DNA of 64,000 bases. Source: Nepenthes gracilis (Eukaryota > Streptophyta > Magnoliopsida > Caryophyllales > Nepenthaceae). Under the pieces are notes generated by a model. That model was not told the DNA's origin. It did no database searches and saw only the letters and a list, made by a program, of their open reading frames with translations. Position 1 is the first letter of the stretch; each line of letters opens with the position of its first letter. The position numbers and the translations under genes were made by a program. Below are positions 46,378 through 58,499 of the stretch, piece by piece. The stretch lies in the NCBI GenBank assembly GCA_033239525.1, contig BSYO01000010.1:14662042-14726041 (forward strand), read 5' to 3'.

Positions 46378-46573
46378 ATTCTTTGTTAGTCCATCTTAAA
46401 TGGGGAAAAAAGTCTAGGACACTCGCAGCGTTGAAATTATGGATCTTGGAATTGGCAGCCACATCTTATTATAGAATTCTTTGTTAGTCCATCTTAAATG
46501 GGGAAAAAAGTCTAGGACACTCGCAGCGTTGAAATTATGGATCTTGGAATTGGCAGCCACATCTTATTATAGA
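46378..46573 (+). repeat. Perfect 98-bp tandem duplication
   Basis: 46378-46475 and 46476-46573 are identical in all 98 bases as far as I can compare (starts ATTCTTTGTTAGTCCATC, ends TCTTATTATAGA). Perfect identity in a decaying intron indicates a very recent event or an assembly duplication. Confidence 0.95.
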
Positions 46574-48562
46574 AAGTAACTGTCTCTCACACGCTCATGG
46601 TGACTTTATCATTACAAAGTGAGATGAATGGATGAGGGCATCTGAGCTAGCATATTGGGAGTCTAGATCTGGCTAAGTCTGAAAAGTCTTCACCTTTAGA
46701 TAACTTCGGTTGATGGGCCAAGTGTTCATCCACTTCAAAGTCTTTGCCTTTAGATAAAAAAAGTATCCACCCCTGACAAGGGGACCATTGATTTGTATAG
46801 CAGAACACAGCATGTTAAAACATTTTGTATTGTTATTGGTTGAGAACATAATTGATCAAATAATAGTGTTTTACATATAATTAGCAATCACTGCTTGACT
46901 TTGTAATTTGTTGTTGTCCCAAGATACTTGGTTATCAGCAAAAACTCTTAAACAAGAAATTTACCAAAAGAGAAAAAAAGGTGAGGGTTCATACATGAAA
47001 AAGGATGTTTGATACCATTCATAGTGAAAGTAACATTTATAAATAGAAAAAGGAGAATAACAAAGAAGAAGACAAAAGATAGCCAATCAACCAGACACTG
47101 CTATAATTCAACAAAGAGTTAGGGCATAAGCTAGGGTTTCAAACTCCAGTCTATCCAGAGAGAGAAAGAAATCTAGGATTAAAATAGGTGAACATTGGAA
47201 AATATTCCAACTAGTATATAGCAATAAAGTTAGGGCATAAAACAGATATCTGCATGAGCATTTATCTCTCTCATGTTCACCACAAGGTGCTAGGTTTATA
47301 CCAAAATATTTACAACAAATAGAAGAAGAAAAAGGTTTAGATCTTTGTTTAGAACACTCGGGATAAAATCTGTAATAACAGAACATATAGAGAAATCTAG
47401 GCAAGTACCAAATATATGTCTCCAACTGCTGCACTGAGCTTCTTTAGAACCACCAGCCATTTTGGGAAGTTCCCCTCATGTTGAATCTCTTCTCATTCTC
47501 TGTGAGGCACTTCTTTCTCTTTTTTGTTGATTGTGAAAGGAAACTAATGGGTTCAACTCTCATTTTTTAGCATTCTGGTTTGAACTTTGTCTTTGCAAAT
47601 TATTAAGTAGCCCCAAAATTTGTTTAATTTTTGTCAAGTATCTCGCTCTCTTGTTTTTAATAGTAAAAAGTTAGCACAAATGTATTCCAAGCGTGTCTTA
47701 AACATGTGAACAAGTCTCCCCATCCGAATTAACATAGTAGAAATAAAAAATTCCTACATGTTGGAGTGTGTTTGTTTCCAATATGTGTGGGACACCATTA
47801 CACCACCAAAATGGAGGTGTTAGTGCTTCTCAAATATGGCTTATAGACTGTGTGACTATCCTTTAAGTCAAAGGACAGCATGATAGGGAGCAGCTATTGA
47901 TGTTTCACCAAAACTACTGCATATCTTTTACATATGTTGGATTGCATGTATGCTTCTCACAAAATAATTATTATTTTGAAGTTACTTGCATATATCTTAT
48001 CTGAAAGATATAAATTTATAGGAGGTAACACTATCCAGTTTTTGGAACTTATTTGCAGTCTTGGAACAATCGAGAAACTGGATTTCTTTAACTCCTCTGT
48101 ATCGCTCTGGTGAATTGTATGCAAGTATATTAGAAGATAACAATTATTTTGACAGACAGGTTTAAGCATTTTATTCTATGCACAAGCTATGCAGTGGCTT
48201 CGATGAAACATCAATAGAAACTCTCTACCATGCATCCTTTGAGTCGGCAAAGGAACTCCCAGGATCAATGTGGAATATATACTCACACACCATGTATATA
48301 GTTATCTTTCTGTGTACATTTATAGATTGAGGATATGATTAGCATCGCCTTGTGGATCTTCTGTCAATGGGTGTTGGCTTTTGGTTTAGCAAATACAGTC
48401 CTTGTGCTTTATTTCTTCACTGTATACCTCACCTTTACCACCTTACTTCCTAGTTTCCTATCATTACGTGTGTTAGCTGGTGGTATAGCCAGTGGGATTG
48501 CTTGCAATTGGTAAGATTTTTCTTTACTCTATTGATTTGCTTATATTTTGGTGTTTTCTAAG

Positions 48563-49850
48563 GTATTGAAGCTGCTAGCATGCAAATACCTAAATGATTC
48601 ATGCAAATACCTGAATGATTCATCATTGGAGGCTCTCTATAAACAGCATGTGCCGTCCACACTCCACGAGTTGGATTTGTCATATGGGACTCTTAGTCAA
48701 TTTGCTATGGGGGGACTGCTTGCCAGCTGTACACATCTGACACATTTCAGCTTTAACAGCTTTGTAAATATGCAGGAACTCAACTAGCAGTTTGCAAGGG
48801 GTCCGCTTTCTGGCCTGCTGAGCATTTATGGATCTTCTAGATTTTCATCCAGGGGCGATGTCCATGAGACAATTTGTCTGCCGTGCCTTTTATTGTAGAA
48901 GCTTAACTGTGTTGGTTGTCCAAATTTCAAGGAAGTTTTCATCCCACCTCTGGCACTTCGTGAACATATGATATCCTTAAATCTTTCCCTGTCTGTAAAT
49001 CTGAAGCAAGTGCATCTCACTTGTTCCAATTTATGCTTCATTAATTGGAGGTACTGGGTTTCTGTTGACACAGTTTGTTCCTGCTCCCTATTAATGGACT
49101 ATTTCCTAAAAGTTGCTGCATTACCATCTTTATCCAGCCATTGTTGCTCATTGGAAATCTTGAAGCTTGAGTGACCAAAACTAACCAATTTTTTTTGTTT
49201 TCAGGTATGCATTTTTACTAACGATGGAATGTCAATAATTCCCCCCTCGAGAACTAATTAGGTTGTTGCAAGTTTTGTCCCTTGTCATCAGTTAAAAGTT
49301 AAAAGAGAAAAGGCAGACTAGGAGGATGGGGCCTGTTGGGCTGGTCTGTAGAATTTATTTAATCATTTAATATGAGAGAAGGGGTGTGGATGATCATGTG
49401 GTAGCATGTCCGATATATATCAATATCATGCTCTCGCTATTAATATTTTTTGATATTGTAATAAAATCGTAATATGATACTGTATCTGCAATCTATCATT
49501 CAATGTTGAAAATATCGGCTGATATAGCTGATGTTTTCCCTGGTTCTGATTTGCAAAAGATATACTGGTGTGACCATAACTAATACCGATATTTTTATCC
49601 ATGCTTGGGAGGTCAGATTAGTATAGAATTTGGTTAAGCAAAAACTAAATTATGGTCCTGAGAAAATCACCGTCATTTTATGGTCATATGATTATATTGA
49701 ACATGTTTAATGTTTGTTTCTCTTGCTTTTGTTGCTGAAACTGTTGAGATGTTGATAGGCTTGTGACATTGATGAGGACATAATTGAATGTGCTATCTCA
49801 AAATGTAATATGCTGGAGACTCTTGATGTCAGCATTTCTCCAAAAGTGTG
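48563..49850 (+). pseudogene. FBL15: FBL15 relic: C-terminal LRR exons
   Basis: 48563-48787: VLKLLACKYLNDS.., with a 21-bp tandem duplication (CKYLNDS twice), SSLEALYKQ, ELDLSYGTLSQFAMGGLLAS, CTHLTHFSFN, then TAG replacing a Trp codon. 48902-49050: KLNCVGCPNFKEVFIPPLAL, then HMISLNLSLSVNLKQVHLTC. About 49130-49204: SLEILKLE-stop-PKLTNFF. 49759-49850: DIDEDIIECAISKCNMLETL, then DVSISPKV. After about 49850 no FBL15 similarity remains. Confidence 0.85.
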
Positions 49851-52800
49851 CTCCTCGCCCCATCTCTCTCTCTCTCTCTCTGTCCGCCATAAAGCTCAAG
49901 AGGACTAATGTTTCTAGTTGCTTATTGATAGATATGCTCACGAAGCGTGGCTTGACCGCATGTGGCATGTTCTACTCTGAAGCACATCTTCGGCAGCCTA
50001 TCTCCCAACTAATGTTTTCAATTACGCAGCTCAGCCATCTGTCTGCCGTCAGTGTAAGATTGCTTATACCTATGTGTTATGCCTTTGGTTACCCTTTGGG
50101 TTTTGTTTCATTTATTTTTATTTGTTAAAAAGAATATATATATATAATATTCTAAAATTTAATACAGCCTTATGCTAGGTCATGTCAGGCCAGCATAAAT
50201 ACAGGTTCGGCTCGGGTCAAGTGGGTCATGACGGGATAGCTAGCATGAAAACAAGCGCAGCACGGCCCAAAGCCCCCCCCACACACACACACAAAAAAGG
50301 AGCCGTCTTCAGCTGTGAAAATTTAAAAATTTTATAGATAAATTTGATATGTGAGCATTTGTTCCCGCCAATCAATCTCTTTACTACTATCATCTCAATT
50401 CTCTAGTGTTAATGCCCATGCTTATTCTATTCTCTAGATTATGAAGTGCTCTTATTATTACTTGGTTGCCTGGTGATTGACACAGGTTCGAAATTGGGTC
50501 TTGTTGGGTGGCTCTCGATTTCACAATGATTGGTTTTCGACTTGAAAATGGTCCGTTATTGGCTTTTCAGCTTTTGAATTTTTTTTGTTCTCTTTTGCAT
50601 TAGAAGTTTGTTAGTCTAGTAATTCCTTTTATGATAAAACTAAAAATGCATAGCTCCTACTCTCTCGTTAGCGGGCAATTCAATTTTTTTATTATTTTAT
50701 CCGATTAACGCTCAACTGCTTATAAGATAAACCCAAATTCCGCACAAAATAAGAGCGTATGAAGGGAATATGGTCATATTTGTTTTGATACAGTACTCTT
50801 TAGGCACTAAGATTTACTTGGATCACATCATGACAAATAAAAGCATAGATAACCCTTCGTGAGCCGAGACTATCAGCGCTCATGGACAATCTTCTGTCTT
50901 ATGAGGATGCTGTCTGTTGCCTGGTTGGATGTTAATGAGTTACATCCCAAGTGTGTGCCAGACTTTTTTCATTGGGATTGCTTTTGGTAATCACCCTTAT
51001 GGAGTAGGCTCGTCCCATTTAGCCTCTGAGCGTGATCACACGACAGGGGTTATCACAGCCCCGCTCGTGTTGTCCCGTGTGGAAATTGGCATGTTACTGA
51101 AAACAGCATGATGATAAGCAAACATACATGAGGCGACTCGAATAGTGGGTGTGTGTTTTGGAGCAACGATGATGGAATAGGTTAGGGATGATGTTCAATA
51201 CATAAAGAAGGCTATCCGAGTGTTTACGGTAATGCATGTTTGTGCTGGCAGTACAGCGCAACTTGATCCCATATGGCGCCACATTCAGCATTGTAACCAA
51301 TCTCATGGCTAAGATACTGTGAGTTTTGCATGCAAAGAGGAGTATTCGATCGGGATAATTTCATGCATGATGGGGAGATTGTTCGGACCATGGTGACATA
51401 AAACTAACACAATGAAAAAATAATTAAAAATTTATAAAAATATCTTATAAAAATTTATAATTATCTGCCTGGTATTTAACAAAATATTTTTTTAAAGGAA
51501 ATAAATTTAAAATAACGCCTTTAATATTTTAGGCATTGACCATACGGTTCTCGTCAGCTGCTACATAAATGCGGTTTTTAATTGGAGGTAGGTAGCAAGT
51601 TGGTACTGAATGGCCATTGAATGGCTTCCAACGCTGATCTGCACGCTGTCATCTAACTCAGTGTCGTCGCCGTCCTCATTTTACTGGTCAATGACGCCTT
51701 GCTTTTTACTGACAGGCCCATTTATTTACTCTGGCATTAATATGAATGGATAATGCTTTTATCCAAATTTGTGTTAATTTATAGCTGAAATAACTTTGAT
51801 TTTTATACTTAGATGATAGTCCGTATGTCCCCACAAAGCCTTGTGTGTATATGCTTAGGTGGTGTACGCTGAGACATTTTTCACCGACGAAGGTTTTGGG
51901 CATGTAGATTTCCCCATCCCCCCGTCGAGGGTGGTGCTTGTGTGGGGGTTGTGCCACCAGAAATCAGGCTTGAGTCTCTTGCCTTAACAATGAGCTGGTA
52001 GCTGATGGCTGTTGGTTACAGTGATTCTACATTCTTAATGATATTGAAGTAGGATGGTCAGATTAGAGATTAAATAACATACATTTGATTAATCTATCTG
52101 TCATGGGGCCGTCACAGCTGGACTCGACTTGAATATACAACATAGAAATTATGAGAAGTGATGTATGGATAGTTATTAATATTATTATTTTGTGTAGCAG
52201 TTGTAATTGCTTTCTTCTTCTGGTGCAAGTGCTTCATTGCTCTGCCTCAAGATTGGATCTGGGCCTGTGGTGTCAGTCAGCCTATCTGCAGGGGTCGACT
52301 TCAATTTTCATCTTGAATTTGATCTCTCGACTCGCTTTTATGGCCATTGTTATCTGCCACTTTTACACCAAACTTGCTCAAATCTTGTTCAGCAGAATTG
52401 ATTTAATCAAATCCAATTATCCCTTTCATGTTGAAATGATTACTTTTAGTTAATTTTTAAAAGATTAATCAAATCATGACCCTGAATATTTTGATAAACA
52501 CGGTTGTGATTGGGAAGAATATGGGTAATTTCTGTGCTTTTTTATCCTTCCATGGTGGGATGTTTTGCCATTGGATGAATTGTCAGAACTGAATAAAGGC
52601 CTCTGTTCTTCTTTCTTTTCATTATAAAAGAAACAAGAGTATGCTTTTGAGGCATCGGTTAAGTGGTGTAATTAAGAAAGCTTGGTGGCGTTACAAAAAT
52701 GGAAAACATCTTCTCTGAATATTTGCCTTATAAATGGTGATTTCGTAGTAAATAGCTTCTATTTTCATTTAGACGTGTACTTGCACTACAATTAGACTTG
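49851..52800. other. Intergenic DNA downstream of FBL15 relic
   Basis: Includes (TC)n at about 49862-49881, a C-run followed by (CA)n at about 50273-50294, and short GC-richer stretches (50180-50270, 50990-51090, 51840-51960) without recognisable coding sense. No RNA genes were seen. Confidence 0.5.
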
Positions 52801-52809
52801 GATTATATA

Positions 52810-53580
52810 ACATCGTAAGTTGAGTTTGGCCGGGATCTATTGGGATTCGATCAAAATATACACAGTCAGTGTAGCGAAACAAATTCAAGTATCTCATTAA
52901 ATCTCAATCATCAGACACTTACGTATAAAGAATACAACATTGTACAATAATTTTTAATGTGAAAGAATTATTTTTAACTAAAAATAAATTATGAGATAAA
53001 TTTTAAATAAATTTATTATAAAGATAGTTTTTTTTTTTAGGTAAGTAAACTATAAAGATAGTGTCAGTTATAAAAATAATTTTTTTTTTAAATTCATTCA
53101 TTTACAACTTAAATAAATGATTAGTGATTAGTTGAATAAAACTATTTTAATATACTTATCAATCCTATAAAAAAATATATATATTAAGAAAAAGGGTAAT
53201 CAAATAATAATACATCATTAGAAATAATATTAAAGTAATATAACCTACCTTAGTGAAAAACGAAATTCAAATCAAATTTCAATTAAATGTCGAATCTTTT
53301 CTTATTATCTCTTTTTCTTTTCCATCTCTTTGTGCGATACTTCTTGTATTATAAAATGAATTCAACACCCTAAAATTGTATCCAGCATGGCCTTGCCCGA
53401 CTCATGTTTGATCTTTATACAAGTATTGTGCAATCCTTAATGTACGAATATTACGCATCATTCAAATGAGTCGTCTATTTGTTATAGTGCTCATAAAAAA
53501 ATGATTTAAAACCTACTAGAAATATCACATAAGCCATGCACAATATAACAAGTGAAGGGCTCTAATGATTTATTTTAGAT
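52810..53580. repeat. Dispersed LTR-like repeat, copy 1
   Basis: Shares ordered blocks with 59340-60190: the GAGTATAAA/ACGTATAAAGAATA region, AA.TTATGA.ATAAATTTT.AATAAATT, AATTCATTCA, the AATATAC-T-ATAA blocks, AAATTCAAAT-A-ATTT, CTTTT-CTTTTTCT--GCG-TACTT-TTGTAT and the end CATAAAAAAAT-A-TAAAA-CTA. Probably a diverged LTR pair member or two solo LTRs of one family. Confidence 0.65.
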
Positions 53581-54457
53581 GAAGTCTTTTGATATCTAAA
53601 CCAGTATAAGTTTAAGTTCAAACAACAATGTAATAGGAAAAGTACCAGGTTTTTAGCACCCTAGTTATAAAACAACTGATATTGGTGGATAGAGGACCTA
53701 TATGTTTATATAACTCGAATAGAATACCTAGTTTTAGAAAGCTAAGTTCTTTTTATTGGTGAATTTCAAGATAAACTCAGTAGAGTTTTTACAAATTTGT
53801 TAAGAGTATGAGTGTTACCATTTTCTAATTTGGCTTGGGGATTCGAGGAAGCTTGTCCATTATGCTTTAGAAATAATGTCGGCCTCTCGACTCATCCTTT
53901 TCATACAAGGCGGATGAGCAAATGGCTAATTGGTTTGTCATTGGGAGAAAATTGACTCGATCGATTTAACCTTTTAGATTAAATAGCTCAAAAGCTAACC
54001 CTACCTATAAAAAGTTTAATGACCCACCCTTTTATTTGTACAAATTAGTTGGGAGATATTTATGATGAATCCAACATATTATAATGCTGGCAGAAAATTA
54101 TCAACTAATATATTCAAAAAACAAGCACCTTAATTGGAAAAATAATAAAGGGAATTAATGAAAGGGGAAAATTGTAAATGGAAGACCGAATTGGACATAA
54201 ATAATACAGTCCAAATTTGGCTTAGGTCTTTTATTTAAATTTTTTCTAAAATAGTGGGCATTTTTCTTTTTGGGTCAAGATTGGGAAATTAAATCCACAT
54301 ATATAGGAAATACTATATATTATAAATTTCTTGATATTTTCTTTTTAAAAAAATGTACTTTTAATTATTTATTTCATCTGTTTTTGTTCTAAACTTTTTA
54401 CTTATTACTAATTCTATTTCTATATAAATATTAAGTAAAATGATTATGTATGGTAAG

Positions 54458-54850
54458 CTGCTATACCGAACCCCGCGCTGGCCATCGGGGAGCGAGTGGT
54501 AAGGCCATGATCTGTAGGGGAACGGGTCACTCATTCTTCCATTGGGGACAGGTGCACGACAACTCCAAACGTCACACATCCGCTGCCTACCTACCGTTTA
54601 GGTGGCACCAGCGAGATCCAGCTAAGGTAAGGAACTTCGTGTCGCGACTGTTCCACTCCGCTGCGGTCTCATGAACTGAACTTCGCTGCCTTCCCGCGCG
54701 CGAAGCGAATGGGTGTGCCATGGGTCAGTTTCGGGGCAGGGGGGCGAAGAGAGACCATAAGAATGATTCATTTGGATCGTCGAGCTTTTTCAACCCCAAA
54801 ACTAAGAATCAATGGAATGTCTGTCTATCCATAAACATTTATTCTATCTT
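54458..54850. other. GC-rich organelle-like insertion, probably mitochondrial (NUMT)
   Basis: About 300-390 bp at near 55% GC lie abruptly within AT-rich DNA: CTATACCGAACCCCGCGCTG, GGGGAACGGGTCACTCATTC, CCGCGCGCGAAGCGAATGGG. Composition and wording resemble plant mitochondrial intron/intergenic DNA. The exact organelle locus is not identified by eye. A 74-codon open frame through it is not supported as a gene. Confidence 0.55.
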
Positions 54851-55115
54851 GTATATTTAGGGGATCTCTGTTAATAGAATAAAAGTAGAAAATAAAATTT
54901 AGAAAAATAACACTATTTTTTTCATAGAAAAATAACGATATTTTTTTACATAGAAAAAATGATTATTGGTGTAGATATTATAAATATAAATAGAATAACC
55001 AATAAAAAAAATAAAAAAAAAGTGATGAAATTAAATGGAGAAAAATATTGCTGGAATACATCTTAGTCATCTGTTGCACACTTTTAAACATTATAATATT
55101 TATTTATGAATCTTT

Positions 55116-55116
55116 A

Positions 55117-55155
<39 letters not shown>
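55116..55155. repeat. (TA)n microsatellite
   Basis: About 20 TA units with one G interruption. Confidence 0.9.
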
Positions 55156-55159
<4 letters not shown>

Positions 55160-55351
55160 TTTTATATAAATAAATAAATAATGTGAAAATTTTCTAGCTA
55201 ATAATAAATAAAAAGTGTCCTTCCAGAATGTACTGCCTTAAGAGTTAAAAGGTGGAAATAATAGTGGAGTGGTTGAGGAAACTTTAGGAATGATGGCCGC
55301 ACAAGTAAAACCAAAAGATAAAGTTGTGATTTAAATAAATGTGTAGCATTC

Positions 55352-55399
<48 letters not shown>

Positions 55400-55412
55400 T
55401 ATTATTATTATT
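55352..55412. repeat. (AAT)n followed by (ATT)n microsatellite
   Basis: About 16 AAT units directly followed by about five ATT units, an inverted arrangement able to form a hairpin. Confidence 0.9.
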
Positions 55413-56800
55413 AAAAAAATCATGATCTTGGGGAACATTTATCATTTAAATAATGCCCCTCGTTAGCCAGCACATTGGGTCTCATTATTGAAGTATTAAT
55501 GTCACTTCAAAAGGATGTTCTACTTTTTCTAGTAAGTGAGAAATGACATGGGATTCTGCCATAAGAAGGTTTTATTTAAGTAGTTGGATGAAAAAAAATT
55601 AATGACCGAAGAGATAAATATTGAATAATATACTCAAAAATATTATTTTTATTAATTTTTAAATAATAAATTTAATATTCAACAAACATTAACATTGTAA
55701 AAAAATAAAAATATAATTATCTTTCATATATTTTATATTTTTAAATCCTTGTTATTGAATTTTGGTCTAATAATTTAATTTAGATAAGTGGGATCTTCAT
55801 TTTAGCATCAACACATGTACGCTTCCTCATATACTTTGAATTATAGGTTCATATATTAGTAAGGGTACGAGTTTTGTTGAATTTTAGATTACTTTTTTTT
55901 TATAAATTTCATACTTAATGGGCTGGTTATTCAAAGAGTGCACGATGTTCGTGTGTGGCACACTTGAGCGGATATGCCAAATAAGGATCATGTGATATTT
56001 ATTCATTGATAATTTGTGTGATATTTGTGCAAAATGCGGTCCGGCGAAAAACATTTAAACAAAAACGGAAGTATCAATGCCTGACAGGGTATCTGAAATT
56101 ATCTTACTATGAATTATCCTTATATGATTTTAGGATATCAAAAAGCATTTTTTGTAACACAAGGAGCGTCACACTGATAGAGATAATAGAAAAAAGAAAA
56201 AAGATGAAGTTTAGTATCCGGTTGTTATCTGACTCGAGTTTCGTTTTTCAGTAATATCGAGTGTGTATTTTTTTTAGTAGATTGTTAGAAACATTGAAGT
56301 TGTATTCAATTGATTTTACTACATGACTGTGCGAATATGTTTATAAATTATTGATATGTGTTGAATACTTCCTAATACACATCTATAAATTAGTAAATTG
56401 GTTTCTAATTTTCATGCCTAAGACATTCTTCCACTCATGTACGTCATAAGTAAAAAATAAAACTATCAAACGAAGTAATCGCGAACCGTTGTCAACCCAT
56501 CGTTTCTCGTGTTTTAATTGTTAATTCGAGACTCTCAAACGCTCTAATCAAGGATGGCTGTCACGCAAGAACGCAGAAAAACTAGTAAATCTGCACAAGC
56601 AGGACGAGATTTCCATTCGAAAACCACTCCCGTGAAGCAGCGTCCACAGATCTTATCAACTAATCCCTTGTTGAATCAGAACTTCACACTTCCTTCCAAT
56701 GATTTATGATAATGTACTGTTTTCATGATATTATTACAGAAAGTTCTAAACCAGACAACACGCCTCTGGGTAGCGAAGAACACAGGCAAATGATTAAGGT
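55413..56800. other. AT-rich intergenic DNA downstream of the MYB gene
   Basis: No coding sequence; 56560-56800 is slightly GC-richer and probably includes the MYB 3' untranslated region. Confidence 0.5.
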
Positions 56801-56805
56801 CTCTA

Positions 56806-58314
56806 TCAGTAAAAACCCAGATCATCTCCAAACCATTCATCATCTGACCCCAGAAAAGAAGCCAATGATCTGAAACCAAGGCCAACATCGTCTTCCACCT
56901 TATCAAATCCGCACGGACCAAAATGAACACCCTTCGTCAAATCAAAATTTAGAATGTCCGAAATGCCCACATCCCCCGCGTCGAAATCCGCCAGAAAGCC
57001 CGGTGACTTTTCATCCCCTGAGGTGAACACTGACGACCCATCGCTGGAATCGGACTGGAGAATTCCGGTGGCATTCGTGTCATTCTTTTGGCCGTCAGAT
57101 TGATCGCGAACGGCGAAGTTCTTGGTGCATCGAAACGCCGTCGTCTTGACTGGGGATAACTTCGGCTGCCGGTCTTCGTCGATTGGTCGGAGGGGCGCTG
57201 ATTTGTTCACAGCCACAGGACGGGTGGATTGCTTTGCCTCTGCCTTCTTAGATAAATTAGTGTTCCAATAATTTTTAATTTCATTGTCTGTTCGCCCTGG
57301 CAGTCTACCTGCTATCAATGACCATCTACAAAAGAGGGCCACCCAAAAAATAAATAAATCAAGAAGTTAGGATATGAACAATTACGAGCTCACGCATAAA
57401 ATATCTGAAAGATGTCTACATGATGCATTGTTGCATAGGATCAAGGAGGATTAACCTGTTCCCCAGAAGCCTGTGAAGCCTGATGATGAGGTCTTCTTCA
57501 TCATGTGTGATGTTTCCTCTCTTGATATCTGGTCTTAAATAGTTTAACCAGCGAAGCCTGCAGCTCTTCCCACATCTCTTGAGCCCTGAATGAGCTCAAA
57601 TTTGTAACTTCGTCAGTGAAAAGAATAACCATAATTCCAAATCATTCCACGCGTTTATTATGAACCCCTAAAATATTAGCACGCAACCTACAAGAGATCA
57701 AATTTCTGGGGTTGCGAGCTAAATGGCCTAAATCACAAATTTTGTACTTCGGACTATGGAAATGGTTATAAATACTCGACATTATCCTGCATTGCGGTGT
57801 TTCTACTGCTGTAATGGCAAAATTAACTTTTTTTTTTTTTTGAAAAAAAAAAAAAAACGCATTTCCAGAGAAGTTGTTGTTATGGGTAGGGAGAGTGAGT
57901 TTCAGTGCAATCGTCTAAGATATTAAACTTTAAAATTTATCCTATCCTAAATCAGAAAAAGCTGCGTCGACCATTTCTTTTGGGTTATGAAATTATGCAG
58001 AAGTTTCCATCTAAATGATGATTGATCTTTGTGTTGGGTTGCGTGAAATTCGTTTTTGGGTTATGAAAATTTTGAGAGAGGATAATGGGGGGCGAATGAG
58101 AAGAAAGATCAAATAGAACTAATTTTGAGACGAATTATTTGTTTTAGTATTTTAAAGAGGAAACAATTTTTAAGAGAGAACCTGCTCTTCTGGGAAGAGA
58201 ATTCCACTTTCCTTCACCATGGGCCTTGATATATTCAGATAAAATTTCGTCTTCTTGAGCAGTCCATGCTCCTCTGTTCAGCCCCTCCTTACTGCAACAC
58301 GGTCTTCTCCCCAT
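56806..58314 (-). CDS. R2R3-MYB transcription factor, TT2-like (subgroup 5 type), 260 aa
   Basis: Three exons: 58314-58182 (133 bp), 57585-57456 (130 bp) and 57325-56806 (520 bp), all with GT..AG borders; the first two have the sizes typical of R2R3-MYBs. The start [18 protein letters not shown] is canonical. R2 spans about residues 14-64 and R3 about 67-115, with the usual spaced Trp residues (a hydrophobic residue replaces the first Trp of R3). R3 holds [20 protein letters not shown], matching the [DE]Lx2[RK]x3Lx6Lx3R bHLH-contact signature. After YWNT, the C-terminal [12 protein letters not shown] resembles the subgroup 5 motif of TT2-like proanthocyanidin activators; an acidic end ([14 protein letters not shown]) is a likely activation domain. 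It probably acts in the nucleus with bHLH/WD40 partners on flavonoid genes. Reading frame intact. Confidence 0.93.
57828..57857. repeat. T-run/A-run hairpin in MYB intron 1
   Basis: About 14 T, one G, then 15 A inside the first intron (57586-58181), a perfect inverted pair. Likely a microsatellite-type expansion. Confidence 0.85.
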
Positions 58315-58340
58315 TGCACTTCACCCCTCCAATTTCACAG

Positions 58341-58368
<28 letters not shown>
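58341..58368. repeat. (CT)n tract in MYB 5' leader
   Basis: About 14 CT units lie 27 bp upstream of the MYB start codon (GA repeat on the transcribed strand), followed by CTAT-type imperfect repeats. GA/CT tracts are common in plant 5' leaders and can influence transcription. Confidence 0.9.
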
Positions 58369-58377
<9 letters not shown>

Positions 58378-58447
58378 GCTATCTCTCTCTAGCTTTCTTC
58401 AGATCAATTAGAAACTTCTGTCTCCAACAGTCTGGGTAGCTGTTGCT

Positions 58448-58454
58448 CTTTATA
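58448..58454 (-). promoter_or_regulatory. TATA box of the MYB gene
   Basis: Minus strand TATAAAG about 134 bp upstream of the ATG, giving a leader of about 100 bases that includes the GA repeat. No overlapping gene is present. Confidence 0.6.
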
Positions 58455-58499
58455 GATGCTGCACTTACCTCAGCTCTCTGTCTTTCATAATGGAAATTA

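Larger units (their letters stand above)
41370..48562. other. Very long FBL15 intron with several insertions
   Basis: About 7.2 kb separate two FBL15 LRR exons. It contains a purine-rich block (42740-42905), a GC-rich LTR-like sequence (44040-44990), an exact 98-bp tandem duplication (46378-46573) and AT-rich DNA. No convincing gene was found. Confidence 0.7.
22993..49850 (+). pseudogene. FBL15: F-box/LRR-repeat protein 15 (FBL15/SLOMO-type) pseudogene, many exons
   Basis: Exon fragments in collinear order match the plant F-box/LRR protein FBL15 (Arabidopsis SLOMO, At4g33210): an N-terminal part, F-box, and LRR blocks up to the last LRRs. In plants this protein is a nuclear SCF ubiquitin-ligase receptor linked to auxin homeostasis and organ initiation. 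Here it is dead: frameshift near 23140, truncated F-box exon at about 23435, a 5.6-kb copia element in the exon at 32222/37848, TGA 38541, frameshift about 38975, stop and frameshift about 41290-41330, TAG 48785, TGA 49172. Some exons are missing. Introns are retained, so it is a decayed duplicate, not a retrocopy. The 5' exon is not seen; transposon DNA lies upstream. Confidence 0.9.

Noticed and set aside
47108..47434. 108-codon minus-strand ORF in the long intron
   Set aside because: Cys/Tyr/Phe-rich with no recognisable motif; sits in AT-rich intron DNA.
54450..54674. 74-codon ORF in the GC-rich island
   Set aside because: It is better explained as organelle-derived DNA; no nuclear gene structure surrounds it.
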